Positions 24,897-34,375 of a stretch of 64,000 bases of DNA are shown here, in pieces (positions within the stretch are counted from its first letter, which is position 1; each line of letters starts with the position of its first letter). A program made the position numbers and the translations under genes. A model generated the notes under the pieces. It was not told the origin of the DNA. It ran no database searches and saw only the letters and a list, made by a program, of their open reading frames with translations. The DNA comes from a virus, in the IMG/VR virus record IMGVR_UViG_3300022843_000009, positions 1 through 64,000 of that record; one strand, written 5' to 3'.

Positions 24897-25721
24897 TTAA
24901 TTTCTTATATATGTGTTTACAAATCTTTTAACTCCCCCAGGCTTCATATTCAAAGCTTCGCAAGCTTGTTTCACCCAACCTCTTTTATTAAAATCAATAT
25001 GAGACATGAGGTTTTTTCTTTTATTAACTTCTTCCTGTGAGAGCTTAAATTTGTTTTTAAACCCATCTTTCATCTTTCTACCTTTTACCCACCCTTGACT
25101 AAAGAAATCTTCAATAGTCTGTTTGTTAACTTTTTTAGAATCAACTCCATTATTAATCCAGCAAGTATTAAATTGAGAATTAGATTTACCAATTCCTTTT
25201 CCTTTCTTTACTATTCTCAACTTTTTAATTGTCTCAGGTGTATGCTCTTTTCCTGACCAATCATAATGGTCTTGAATGTTTGGTATTCTTCCCTCTTTGT
25301 AGGCTTTTTTTAATCCTTTTAACCTAGCTTCCTCCCATTTCTTTTTAAACTTCGGGTTTTCATCTGCTTTTTTCTTAGCTGCTTTAGCAGCACAAATAGA
25401 CCTATGCCTCTGATGCTCATCACTGATAAATCCCCCTCTGCCTCCTGGCATTAGATTCATACAGTCATTCTTAGCAATTTCCTCCAATGTCACGACCTCT
25501 TTTTCCTTATCAATCAACTCCTTTCGAGAATTGCAAAACTCAAGTATCTCTCTGGAGTGACATTCAGCTCCATGCTTATTGACAGAACGTCGAAGACGCT
25601 TACCTGAACCCAGGTATCCATCTTCAACTACATCGGTGGAATGCATCCCAATATAATATCTACCCGTTAGGGTATTAGTGGTTTTGTAGATGTAATGAAA
25701 CTTCTTTTCTTTTCTAGGCAT
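24897..25721 (-). CDS. GIY-YIG homing endonuclease
   Basis: 274 residues. The N-terminal catalytic domain shows FHYIYKTTN and RYYIGMHS (the GIY-YIG equivalents), then GSGKRLRRSVNKHG and a distal acidic residue. The C-terminal ~170 residues are basic with repeated KKxK helices and NUMOD-like segments, as in Seg or intron-type nucleases. It ends 3 bp before a tRNA-Arg gene. A free-standing homing nuclease that drives spread of the tRNA region is the likely role. Confidence 0.9.
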   Translation of the reverse strand: MPRKEKKFHYIYKTTNTLTGRYYIGMHSTDVVEDGYLGSGKRLRRSVNKHGAECHSREILEFCNSRKELIDKEKEVVTLEEIAKNDCMNLMPGGRGGFISDEHQRHRSICAAKAAKKKADENPKFKKKWEEARLKGLKKAYKEGRIPNIQDHYDWSGKEHTPETIKKLRIVKKGKGIGKSNSQFNTCWINNGVDSKKVNKQTIEDFFSQGWVKGRKMKDGFKNKFKLSQEEVNKRKNLMSHIDFNKRGWVKQACEALNMKPGGVKRFVNTYIRN

Positions 25722-25772
25722 GGTGTATTATTTCTAATACATAGCTTCAAAAAGTACAAAACCGCCCAGGGG

Positions 25773-25857
25773 TGGACGAAGTGGGGTTCGAACTCTCGCA
25801 CCCCGAAGGGCCTACTGCCTTTCCAAGACAGCCTCTTTACCATTTGAGTATCTATCC
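25773..25857 (-). tRNA. tRNA-Ser(GGA), somewhat degraded
   Basis: Anticodon loop TTGGAAA gives GGA and the long variable arm fits Ser. The T-stem has two mismatches and the acceptor GGATAGA/TTCGTCC one, so function is less certain. Confidence 0.75.
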
Positions 25858-25863
25858 ATATGG

Positions 25864-25950
25864 AGGCGAAGATGGGGGTCGAACCCACGTAACATTTTAC
25901 TGCCCTACCGCTTTAGCAAAGCGGCCTCTTTACCATTTGAGTACCTCGCC
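25864..25950 (-). tRNA. tRNA-Ser(GCT)
   Basis: Acceptor GGCGAGG/CTTCGCC, anticodon stem CCGCT/AGCGG, loop TTGCTAA, long variable arm. Confidence 0.9.
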
Positions 25951-25986
25951 ATATGGCTCTAGTTTGAGTCGAGAGTCACGACTTTG

Positions 25987-26074
25987 AGGAAGCGAAGGGA
26001 ATCCAACCCTCGTCACAATTAAGTGAGCCAGTTTTCAAGACTGGTGCGACAATGACAACATTCGCGTCACTTCC
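25987..26074 (-). tRNA. tRNA-Ser(TGA)
   Basis: Acceptor GGAAGTG/CGCTTCC, anticodon stem CCAGT/ACTGG, loop CTTGAAA, long variable arm; T-loop is TTGGATT rather than TTCGANN. Confidence 0.88.
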
Positions 26075-26106
26075 ATAAAAACCCAACATGTCAAAGAACT
26101 GTATTG

Positions 26107-26192
26107 AGGAAGATAGAGGGTTCGAACCCCTGCCGAGCAAACGACACCCAGGGGTTCAAGCCCTGTTCCACACCACTTGCGAGGTACCTTCC
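26107..26192 (-). tRNA. tRNA-Ser(TGA), second copy
   Basis: Acceptor GGAAGGT/ATCTTCC, anticodon stem CAGGG/CCCTG, loop CTTGAAC, long variable arm, T-loop TTCGAAC. Confidence 0.88.
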
Positions 26193-26204
26193 TTATTTTT
26201 TGGA

Positions 26205-26240
26205 CACAAAAAAAGCCCTAAGATTTCTCCTAGGGCTTTC
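26205..26240 (-). terminator. Intrinsic terminator downstream of the CRISPR array
   Basis: AAAGCCCTA and TAGGGCTTT pair; seven T follow on the minus strand. Placed after the leader-distal end of the array and before the tRNA-Ser genes. Confidence 0.7.
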
Positions 26241-26550
26241 CTTGATATCGTTTATGAATTCACATTAACGCATAACTCGGTCAGGCCCTAGGTTTTTCCT
26301 AGAACTCCATCTTGATGACGACCAATTTATGTTTGGGAGTGTTTTCATTGTTTTTGTTCTTTACCTTCAAGTTTTATTTCTCAGGGACGAGAAGGAATTA
26401 GTTGTCAATATATAGTTGGGAAAAATATTTTCTCGTTCTATAATTGAGACGCAAAGATATACAATAAGTTGCATCTATTCCAAGTTTTTATGTAAATATT
26501 TAAAAATTATTTTACAATTTACTGATTTTTAGTGTATTGTGAAATAGTAG
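26241..26550. other. AT-rich non-coding stretch beside the CRISPR array
   Basis: No reading frame or stable fold beyond a weak CCTAGG palindrome near 26287-26302. It flanks the degenerate, leader-distal end of the array. Confidence 0.5.
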
Positions 26551-28562
26551 TAAATTATTCCTTTACAGGATGAGGTGATAAACAGGGGTATGATGTCAAA
26601 CCAAGAAGTGCAAAATGTTGTGATTCCCTTACAGGATGAGATGATAAACAGGGGAGGGAGCAACTTCAAATACCTACAAGCTGTTGTGATTCCCTTGCAG
26701 AATGAGATGATAAACAGGTCTAACGATGGAATAACCACCTTAGGCGAAGTTGTGATTCCCTTGCAGAATGAGATGATAAACAGGTTTAAAAGTTGAATGC
26801 GCCCCGTGCATCCCGTTGTGATTCCCTTGCAGAATGAGATGATAAACAGGTGAGCATTATTCTCTAAACAAAATTTATCTCGAATAAATTTCAGCCTATT
26901 TCAGATTAAACAACAACAATGGAAAATGAAATCGACCGTCTAAATTATCTTTTAACAGCTGTAAACACAGAGAACACATTGAAAGGGCTTGCACTTGCTG
27001 AAATCACCAAAATCTGCTGTCAAAAGTCAAAGAATTTCAGAGATATAAAGCAAATCGAAGACATCCTTCTTAAACTAAAAAATAATCAGCAGAAATTCCG
27101 TTTTAAACAGGAGATAAAATATTTCAAACAGATGGCAGGTAGTTGTGATTCCCTTGCAGAATGAGATGATAAACAGGCGGATTACGATTAGCCACAGCAC
27201 CCAACAGTTGTGATTCCCTTGCAGAATGAGATGATAAACAGGCACAGCCAAATAAAGAATTACCAAGATGGTGTTGTGATTCCCTTGCAGAATGAGATGA
27301 TAAACAGGTACCAAAACAGAAACATATTTGCTTGCCATGTTGTGATTCCCTTGCAGAATGAGATGATAAACAGGAGGGAATTGATACATCAGAAAGCCTT
27401 TATGTTGTGATTCCCTTGCAGAATGAGATGATAAACAGGGGCAATCGCCTTGAATAATTTTGCTGTTCAGTTGTGATTCCCTTGCAGAATGAGATGATAA
27501 ACAGGAGACTATAATGAATACCGATTTGAGGAAGAGTTGTGATTCCCTTGCAGAATGAGATGATAAACAAGGCAAAGGTCGGGAGCTTGCAAGCAGATAT
27601 AGTTGTGATTCCCTTGCAGAATGAGATGATAAACAGGACAAAGGATAAGAAGGGCGTGTAGCTATTAGTTGTGATTCCCTTGCAGAATGAGATGATAAAC
27701 AGGCAAAGCAACATCGAATGGAAGCAAGAGAGTAGTTGTGATTCCCTTGCAGAATGAGATGATAAACAGGTTCACCTTCGTTTCGAGGTGGTTTTTGTCT
27801 GTTGTGATTCCCTTGCAGAATGAGATGATAAACAGGGAAGCTTTTGGAACTAATTCCGCTAATCGAGTTGTGATTCCCTTGCAGAATGAGATGATAAACA
27901 GGGGAATCGAATTCCTTTAGTACGTTCCTTTTGTTGTGATTCCCTTGCAGAATGAGATGATAAACAGGTAGATTAAATCTTAGTCTTCAAGACCAATCGT
28001 TGTGATTCCCTTGCAGAATGAGATGATAAACAGGGACGGTATGCATTCAAAATATCATTGCGCTGTTGTGATTCCCTTGCAGAATGAGATGATAAACAGG
28101 CTACTTCAACTTGACCCAAAAAGACATACAGTTGTGATTCCCTTGCAGAATGAGATGATAAACAGGTGCAGTCCAATTCATGATAAACGCATTAAAGTTG
28201 TGATTCCCTTGCAGAATGAGATGATAAACAGGTCAATTTCATGTTGGGTGCTGTGACTAAAGGTTGTGATTCCCTTGCAGAATGAGATGATAAACAGGTT
28301 TATTTAAACAATGCAAAAAACAAACCAAGTTGTGATTCCCTTGCAGAATGAGATGATAAACAGGTGGACCACTCAACCCAAATAACCCGCGCATGTTGTG
28401 ATTCCCTTGCAGAATGAGATGATAAACAGGTGCACAAAGCTTTAATTATCAAAGGTTCACGTTGTGATTCCCTTGCAGAATGAGATGATAAACAGGTGTT
28501 TGAAGTTGGCGAACTTGATTCTAAGAGTTGTGATTCCCTTGCAGAATGAGATGATAAACAGG
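26551..28562 (-). CRISPR. CRISPR array, 27 repeats of 36 bp
   Basis: On the plus strand each repeat starts GTTGTGATTCCCTTGCAG and ends ATGAGATGATAAACAGG. Repeats start at 26551 (degenerate), 26617, 26683, 26749, 26815, then 27142 and every 65-67 bp to 28527. Spacers are 29-31 bp, except one 291-bp gap (26851-27141). The two repeats at 26551 and 26617 carry CTTTACAGGATGAG-type changes and 27536 has one substitution; terminal decay at the low-coordinate end means the leader is at the high end, next to cas6, so the array is transcribed on the minus strand with the cas genes. Confidence 0.98.
26919..27164 (+). CDS. 81-codon open frame embedded in the CRISPR array
   Basis: Inside the 291-bp non-repeat gap. 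Codes for a Lys/Glu/Leu-rich helical peptide (MENEIDRLNYLLTAVNTENT at the N-terminus, then a CCQKSK box) and ends within the next repeat, so the last seven residues are repeat-encoded. Antisense to array transcription. It may be an inserted gene, a relic, or an anti-CRISPR-like ORF; coding is plausible from its regular codon pattern but unproven. Confidence 0.4.
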   Translation: MENEIDRLNYLLTAVNTENTLKGLALAEITKICCQKSKNFRDIKQIEDILLKLKNNQQKFRFKQEIKYFKQMAGSCDSLAE

Positions 28563-28648
28563 GTACCTGTGGCTAATGCGCTAATAAACAAGCAACAACC
28601 ACATGTACTGGATGGAAAAAAGACGTCAAAGAGCGCTTGCACAAGGAG
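28563..28648 (-). promoter_or_regulatory. Putative CRISPR leader
   Basis: 86 bp between the last well-conserved repeat and the cas6 stop. Minus strand contains TTGTTGCTTGTTTATTAGCG, the only promoter-like sequence. Very short for a leader, which agrees with the lack of cas1/cas2. Confidence 0.45.
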
Positions 28649-29365
28649 TCAGATGTAGAGTTTTGAGTTTGTAATCTCCATAACCATTCCAAACCCTATT
28701 CCTGTAGATTGTCCCAAACCATAGTCGTGAATAGCTTGAGCAATCTTTTTGTTGCAATGTACAACAACGCTGCATACATTTGCTTTGTTCACACTGGTTT
28801 TACTTGGGGCTCCAGAAGAACTCATCAAAATATCTCTAACCTTATTGTGGTTTGATTTCTGAACTTCAATTCTAAAGCCGTCAAATTTTAAAGTGTTGTC
28901 AATGTTTGACAAACGTCTTTTTGTTTGTTCAGACAACTCCTCTTCAAACCCATCATCATTTAGGGTGTGAAATTCATAACGGCCTCCATTTTTTTTCTTT
29001 AGCAAAATGCCAGTTTCAGTGGTTTTAAAAACAGTAAAACCATCATACAAGTCTTCTTGGATGAACTCAATGCCCGTCAGTTTCATTCCAAATCCAAAAT
29101 CTTTATTTGCTCCTGCTCCTGCGAGAAGTTTATTTAAAAAGCTCTCGTCTCCAGAGGATATAAACAAACTGCCTCCATGAGCGTACTCAATGGATGTTCC
29201 GCCTTCTGTAATCGTTCCTCCAATCATCCTAGAGATAACATAGTTAGAAGGTTGATTGTGATAGAGATTATCTTTTCCTAAGCATTTATGAATGTAACTC
29301 ACAACGTGCTTAAGGTTATTTGGAACTAACTCCTTTGCGGAGCTAAATTTTAACTGTATTCTCAT
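28649..29365 (-). CDS. cas6: Cas6 crRNA endoribonuclease
   Basis: 238 residues. Ferredoxin-like N-terminus (MRIQLKFSSAKELVPNNLKH), a YVISRMIGG strand early on, and the C-terminal glycine-rich loop GLGQSTGIGFGMVM (~218) that defines Cas6 (GhGxxxxxGhG). It would cut the 36-nt repeats of the adjacent array. Last gene of the cas operon, start overlapping the cas5-like stop by 4 bp and ending 86 bp from the array. Confidence 0.87.
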   Translation of the reverse strand: MRIQLKFSSAKELVPNNLKHVVSYIHKCLGKDNLYHNQPSNYVISRMIGGTITEGGTSIEYAHGGSLFISSGDESFLNKLLAGAGANKDFGFGMKLTGIEFIQEDLYDGFTVFKTTETGILLKKKNGGRYEFHTLNDDGFEEELSEQTKRRLSNIDNTLKFDGFRIEVQKSNHNKVRDILMSSSGAPSKTSVNKANVCSVVVHCNKKIAQAIHDYGLGQSTGIGFGMVMEITNSKLYI

Positions 29366-30243
29366 GACTCTATTGTAAGTTTAGTGGATATATCTCCTAC
29401 TCTATCATAACCCTCAATGCTTAGCCTGTTTCCCGATACCACTCTTTCAATCCAAACCAAGCCTCCATCCAATATAGTTGCCACACCAGCTGAGTTTTCA
29501 AGGACTTCTTTGTCTTCTTCATCAAGCGGCACAATAAGGGTTCCGCTCAAGCGAATCGTTTTATCTATGCCATTGGGAACAACCAGCATAAGTCCTTTTG
29601 CGATAGAGTCCTTAGCCATCTCCATAGGGTCGTTTTTATCAGTAGGAGTCTTATTTCTCAGCCAGTTAACGACACCCGTTTTTCCAACTTTACGTTCTCT
29701 AAAATGAGAGAGCAAAGCTTGTTTAGAGGCTGAGTTTAAAGATTGCTTAAAAATATCAGGCACATCTTCTACTGGAACTTTTCTAATATTTGAGTGGCCC
29801 GTTGCCTCTATGAGCATTGTGATGAAATCACCATAATGCTCTTTTAGGTAGGCTTCAATCAAATCCCAAGTGAGGTTTGTTATTTTGGCGTTTGAGTTCC
29901 AAAAAGCTTTCCTTGTGCGGCATATCTCTTTAATTTCTCGAACATCCCCTTTTTTAGTAACCCAAGTGGGCACTTCAATCTTTAGGAAGCTGTTTTTTGC
30001 CTTCTCAATCAATCTATCCTGCTTCTGATAGACACAGGCCCCAAAAAAAGGGACTGGTCTTTCATTAAAAAGCACGTGCAAGACATTTGAAATCTGATGA
30101 TGTGTTAAGTAGGACTCAAATTGAGGGAGCCCCTTTCGAATCTCACCTGCGTCTTTATTTCCAAGAAACAATTTATCTTTCGTGTCTTTATGGTTACGAA
30201 ACAAAACTGCATCTTTAAACTTCAAAACCATAAATTCTTTCAT
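29362..30243 (-). CDS. Cas5-like Cascade subunit
   Basis: 293 residues between the cas7-like and cas6 genes. N-terminal strand-turn (EFMVLKFKDAVLF) and C-terminal ferredoxin-like strands surround a mostly helical middle (~75-190). That insertion is reminiscent of Cas5fv of subtype I-F2, where a helical domain replaces the missing large subunit Cas8. I assign Cas5 mainly from position, size and the absence of any other candidate. Overlaps both neighbours by 4 bp. Confidence 0.55.
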   Translation of the reverse strand: MKEFMVLKFKDAVLFRNHKDTKDKLFLGNKDAGEIRKGLPQFESYLTHHQISNVLHVLFNERPVPFFGACVYQKQDRLIEKAKNSFLKIEVPTWVTKKGDVREIKEICRTRKAFWNSNAKITNLTWDLIEAYLKEHYGDFITMLIEATGHSNIRKVPVEDVPDIFKQSLNSASKQALLSHFRERKVGKTGVVNWLRNKTPTDKNDPMEMAKDSIAKGLMLVVPNGIDKTIRLSGTLIVPLDEEDKEVLENSAGVATILDGGLVWIERVVSGNRLSIEGYDRVGDISTKLTIES

Positions 30244-31322
30244 GCTGGGGTGGTTTCGGTTTTCTTTACTTTCTCTGCTTTTTGCTTTGCGGCTTTGGCT
30301 TTCTTTTCCACGCTATTCTTTTTTAAAGTTGCTCGTTCTTCTTCCGCGTACTTCTTTAATTCTTCATGAAGTTTTTTTGCATCTCCAGTAACATCTTCCG
30401 TATATGCTTCAAACACTTCATACTGCAGAGCTTGAATATTTTCTATTGAATTGATTTCGACCCAACCCTCTTCGCTGTTAAACCTGTCAATCAAAGGATT
30501 GGAAACCAGTTTCACCATCAGCTTCTCTTTGCGTGCATAAGCACTGCTTCGACTGATGTCCAACGTAAGAAGCTTTTCTAAAAATACAGAAACTAATAAA
30601 CGAACCTGGTCATCTGTGAATTTGAATCCACGCTCAGCAATGTTTACAGAACTTCCTCTCATTTGGAAAAATCCAAGCTCATTATCAAATGAGCCAAAGT
30701 GAATGTCGGCGTACTTTTTGAATAAATCAAAATGGTCGGGATTAAAACCATAACGTCCCATGATTTCGTCACAAGAGTAAAACTGAAGCTCTTTCAGGTT
30801 TATAGCACCTTGAGATGAATACTTAATCTTCCCAATTGTTTCTTTTTTGTAGATAGAATTATCACTTTTTTCTTCGTCTGCTTCATAGCTGATTTTCTCA
30901 CCAGACTTTGAATGGAATTCGAGACGCGAAAGAGCATCGCACGTTTGTTCGGCAGCTACTAGTGTAATGGCTCCTTTTCTTTTTAACGTATCGTTTTTAA
31001 TGGCATGCAAGTGCCCATTAAGAATGCTTTCTGGATGGGCAAGGTTTGCATAAAGTAAATCTTTATTGTGTGTAAGCTTTGGTGTTTGAGACACTTTATC
31101 ATACATCGCATGCTTCATGCAGGTAGGCGAAATAACTAATTTGTAACGAGGCTCTTTTCCATCGTTGTAAATGTTTCTCTTTGCATACATTACGTTGCTA
31201 TGGTATGATTTTAAGAAAGGGAATTTTTCTCCAATATGGAACCGTTGCTCATTGCTATCGTAATTAACAACGCCATTGCCTTCAATTTCAATTTTAAAAA
31301 GAATTGACTTTACTTTGCTCAT
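30240..31322 (-). CDS. Cas7-like backbone subunit
   Basis: 360 residues. Sequence such as SNVMYAKRNIYNDG, RKGAITLVAAEQTCDALSR and RGSSVNIAERGFKFTDDQVR fits Cas7-type RRM proteins, with a Lys/Ala-rich C-terminal tail (KKAKAAKQKAEKVKKTE) that is unusual. It is the only candidate for the repeated backbone in this operon. Expected to coat the crRNA spacer. Family subtype not resolved from sequence alone. Confidence 0.65.
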   Translation of the reverse strand: MSKVKSILFKIEIEGNGVVNYDSNEQRFHIGEKFPFLKSYHSNVMYAKRNIYNDGKEPRYKLVISPTCMKHAMYDKVSQTPKLTHNKDLLYANLAHPESILNGHLHAIKNDTLKRKGAITLVAAEQTCDALSRLEFHSKSGEKISYEADEEKSDNSIYKKETIGKIKYSSQGAINLKELQFYSCDEIMGRYGFNPDHFDLFKKYADIHFGSFDNELGFFQMRGSSVNIAERGFKFTDDQVRLLVSVFLEKLLTLDISRSSAYARKEKLMVKLVSNPLIDRFNSEEGWVEINSIENIQALQYEVFEAYTEDVTGDAKKLHEELKKYAEEERATLKKNSVEKKAKAAKQKAEKVKKTETTPA

Positions 31323-31364
31323 GGTAATCTGTTTAAAGGTTAATATGTAATTTCTATGAATTGT

Positions 31365-33692
31365 TTACTCGTAAATTGGCTGGTCAAACTCTTCCAGTAA
31401 AGTTTTTTTAATATATCCGTAAATGTCATGATATTCCATATCCATCCTCGGATACGGCATTGATTTGTATTTCGCCATTATACGCAATAATTCAAGATTT
31501 GTGCTATGCTTTGGAACTTTTAAAAATCTAGTGTAATCAAAAGCGCAATCTGGCTCATCGTTAAGATGTTTAATTATCTTAAATACTTTTGCTAGTGCGT
31601 TGGAGTCTTCATGGAAGTCTTCGGGTATAGAATCATAAATAGGAGTTGATTTAGGCTGTGTCCATTCTTTTTTTGCCCATTTTTTAGCAGTAAAAAAGAT
31701 TTCATTTCCTTTGCTTCTATAGCTAGTTTCTTGTATTTTATGGACTTCCGAGTTTTCACTTTTAATCGTTAACCTATTAGGATAAATTTTCTCATGTAAA
31801 TCCATGCGGCTTTGTCGATATTTTGTGTTTAACCAGATTCTTCTTAAGGCTTCATTTTCTTTACAATGTTTATTATACAAAGAATATAGGTTATCTAAAG
31901 TTGTTTCCCCTTGACTTTGTGTTAGAAAATTAAACCATAAGTCAGACAGTTCTCGTGAGTACATTGTTTCGCGGGCTCTATTCTCACTTCGTCCAGAATT
32001 ATCTGAAGGGATTCGATATGTTAGAATTTCAGACTGGTCATCATAATCTCCCCACCTGTCGACACGGCCTACTCTTTGAAGAGTAGCTTCTGGAGACAGG
32101 CAACTTTCAATCAAATGCCTAAAAGAAACATCTAAAGATGCCTGTGCTATTGGGCTCGCTATTACGTGTTCTTTTTCAATATTTCTGTCGGATTGCTTTC
32201 CATAGTTTTGAAGAATAACGCTTAATCGCGCTTGATTGTCGTCGTCCTCAAATTTTCCATGAAACAAAATAGTATCTTCATTGTGTTTGTGCTTATTTCT
32301 TTGACACTCAACTATAGAATTAGAGATAAAAAGAACAGGGCTTTTTTTACTTTCAGATATTCTAGAACGCCCCTCTTTTGTAGTGAGTTTGTATGATTTA
32401 TTGTGGACAGCAGGAGCATGTTCAAATTTTCCAGGCAAATGGGCTGTTGAGTTGTCAAATGAATCCCAATAAACTGATAAATCAAGTGGGGTTGCGGACA
32501 GCAGTAAAGAGCGTCCGTTTGTCATCTGATGTCTTACCTTCATTAGATTTATAAAACCAGCCAGTAAAGCCCCGTCCGACACTAGCTCATGATACTCATC
32601 AAATACAACATCTGCATCGGATACCATTAATAAATCAATATCGTTACAATGCTCTTTTGTCGGACGTAAAAAGTTATCTACGTTGGTTACAATGATATCG
32701 CTTGAAAACTTTATTCCTAAATCTGAATTTGAGGCCTGTTGTTTTCCAGCGTAATATAATTCTACTGAAGTTTCAATTCCTGCATTTTTAAGCTCTCTTA
32801 AGATGTTGTGGTACACTGATTGTGCCACAGCATTTCTTGGACACACCCAAATAAGCCGTTTATTGTTGACAGTGCTCCAAAGTAAACCTAGAAGTGTTTT
32901 TCCGTATCCAGCAGGGGCGTTGATTTGAACAGTCTTAAACGAGGTCGTCCTAGATGCTAAAGCAACTTGTTGTGTCCATCTTTTTTCATGTCCAGGATAT
33001 GGGCATTTAGTAAAAGCGTAACGGTGTTGTTGAATCAGTCGTTCATTTATAGTTTTTTTAATTTCATCAACTGTAAAATCTCCTAATTCACTAACTAAGT
33101 GGTCAGCTCTTACCACGCACATGCGAATAATCGTGTTGTCAACGTTGAGGTCGCTCGTCTCGTTAAAATCTCTAATATAGTAATGAGGGCTTGATGTTTC
33201 AGCTATTCTTGGCCTATCAAGGACTTGGCCAGGAAATAATTCTTCGACGAATTCAATCATTCTATCGATAGAATTATCTTTCTTCTTCCGAACCCACTCA
33301 AGAATAGACGCATCTGTGTGCTTGCCCATTACATTGTTAATGCCGTGATGCCAGTATACTGCTTCAGCAACTTGTCTTAGCTCCTCTGAGTCAAAGCTGA
33401 TGTACATTCTTACAAATGCCCATCCCACTTCATTGTGCGAAAAAATAATGTCTTTTTTCTTTGTTTTAGTGGATTTACCATTTAAAGAGTTTCGGAGTAA
33501 AGTTTGAAACTCGGTTTCGGCTTTTCCAATATCATGAAGAAGCGCCGCTTTGCGGATAACTGATATAAAATGTTTTTTTTCTGTATCTGAGGTAACTATA
33601 ACTGAGTCGGCAATATATTCCGCAACCTCAGCAACCTTTCGACTGTGCTCAATCAGGGTTTCGCCAGTACTTTTTGCTAATAACTCATCCAT
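31365..33692 (-). CDS. cas3: Cas3 HD nuclease-helicase
   Basis: 775 residues. HD domain (~1-220): LIEHSRKVAEVAEYIA, LLHDIGKAE, FSHNEVGWAF, YWHHGINN. Helicase: motif I INAPAGYGKT (~258), motif II VVFDEYHE (DEYH), motif III LLLSATPLD, motif VI TLQRVGRVDRWG (~560). The enzyme unwinds and degrades DNA selected by the crRNA complex. It heads the cas operon and is preceded by a promoter motif (33724-33755). No cas1, cas2 or cas8 nearby. Confidence 0.94.
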   Translation of the reverse strand: MDELLAKSTGETLIEHSRKVAEVAEYIADSVIVTSDTEKKHFISVIRKAALLHDIGKAETEFQTLLRNSLNGKSTKTKKKDIIFSHNEVGWAFVRMYISFDSEELRQVAEAVYWHHGINNVMGKHTDASILEWVRKKKDNSIDRMIEFVEELFPGQVLDRPRIAETSSPHYYIRDFNETSDLNVDNTIIRMCVVRADHLVSELGDFTVDEIKKTINERLIQQHRYAFTKCPYPGHEKRWTQQVALASRTTSFKTVQINAPAGYGKTLLGLLWSTVNNKRLIWVCPRNAVAQSVYHNILRELKNAGIETSVELYYAGKQQASNSDLGIKFSSDIIVTNVDNFLRPTKEHCNDIDLLMVSDADVVFDEYHELVSDGALLAGFINLMKVRHQMTNGRSLLLSATPLDLSVYWDSFDNSTAHLPGKFEHAPAVHNKSYKLTTKEGRSRISESKKSPVLFISNSIVECQRNKHKHNEDTILFHGKFEDDDNQARLSVILQNYGKQSDRNIEKEHVIASPIAQASLDVSFRHLIESCLSPEATLQRVGRVDRWGDYDDQSEILTYRIPSDNSGRSENRARETMYSRELSDLWFNFLTQSQGETTLDNLYSLYNKHCKENEALRRIWLNTKYRQSRMDLHEKIYPNRLTIKSENSEVHKIQETSYRSKGNEIFFTAKKWAKKEWTQPKSTPIYDSIPEDFHEDSNALAKVFKIIKHLNDEPDCAFDYTRFLKVPKHSTNLELLRIMAKYKSMPYPRMDMEYHDIYGYIKKTLLEEFDQPIYE

Positions 33693-33723
33693 AAATAAAA
33701 AGACTTTTTCATTAGCCTTGGTT

Positions 33724-33756
33724 TAATATACGATGAATTAATAAAAAAGTTTCAAC
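33724..33756 (-). promoter_or_regulatory. Promoter-like motif upstream of cas3
   Basis: Minus-strand GAAACTTTT, 13-nt spacer, CGTATATTAAA, start codon ~30 nt further at 33692. Same class as the clpB promoter motif, so the CRISPR-Cas operon is wired into the phage's own transcription. Confidence 0.68.
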
Positions 33757-33765
33757 TAACGTTGT

Positions 33766-34371
33766 TTACCACTCTACTATGGATAATTGTTTTGGGTCCC
33801 GACCTATCTCTTTAATCTCCGCCAAACATTCCTTCATGGTTATTCCCACTTGGTCCTTCGAAGATTGAATCACACCATCTGGGTTTACGCAGCACTCGAC
33901 CGCATTCTTGAATCCAAACTGGGGCTCATCCCACCTTAAAGTGCGCTCCACTTTTGGGTTGTACTTCCCTGCTACTTTATAATGCATAATGCAATCTAAT
34001 GAACAAAAGAAACCATGCGCAAATCCTTTGGGGATGTACAGCTGTTTCTTATTGTCTCCAGACAATTCGAACTCTGCGTGCTGAGTAAATGTTTTTGAGT
34101 ATGGGCGCAAGTCTACGATAAAATCCGTGACGCTACCCTGTATTACACTAACAAGCTTTGCTTGGGCATGTGGTGGGAGCTGGTAATGAAGCCCTCTTAG
34201 AGTGCCTCTGGTGGAGTGAGATATGTTATCTTGGATAAACACTGGGGCTGCTCCAGTAGCTAATGCAAACTTCTCGTGATTGAATGATTCAAAAAATGAG
34301 CCTCGTATATCTTTAAAAACTTTAGGTGTTATAATGTATACTCCTTCAAACTTTGTATTCTCTATCTCCAT
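33766..34371 (-). CDS. rfbC: dTDP-4-dehydrorhamnose 3,5-epimerase
   Basis: 201 residues, full RmlC cupin. Catalytic His in RGLHYQLPPHAQAKLVSV (~59), DLRPYSKTF, YIPKGFAHGF (His ~117), and the YKVAGKYNPKVER box. Converts dTDP-4-keto-6-deoxyglucose to dTDP-4-keto-rhamnose for surface polysaccharide. A lone epimerase in a phage probably alters host surface sugars or glycosylates virion parts. Confidence 0.93.
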   Translation of the reverse strand: MEIENTKFEGVYIITPKVFKDIRGSFFESFNHEKFALATGAAPVFIQDNISHSTRGTLRGLHYQLPPHAQAKLVSVIQGSVTDFIVDLRPYSKTFTQHAEFELSGDNKKQLYIPKGFAHGFFCSLDCIMHYKVAGKYNPKVERTLRWDEPQFGFKNAVECCVNPDGVIQSSKDQVGITMKECLAEIKEIGRDPKQLSIVEW

Positions 34372-34375
34372 GTGT

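Noticed and set aside
26575-28660. Several 60-190 aa frames running through the CRISPR array on both strands
   Set aside because: They are translations of the 36-bp repeats (periodic VVIPLQNEMINR on one strand, CLSSHSARESQ or LFIISFCKGITT on the other), not genes.
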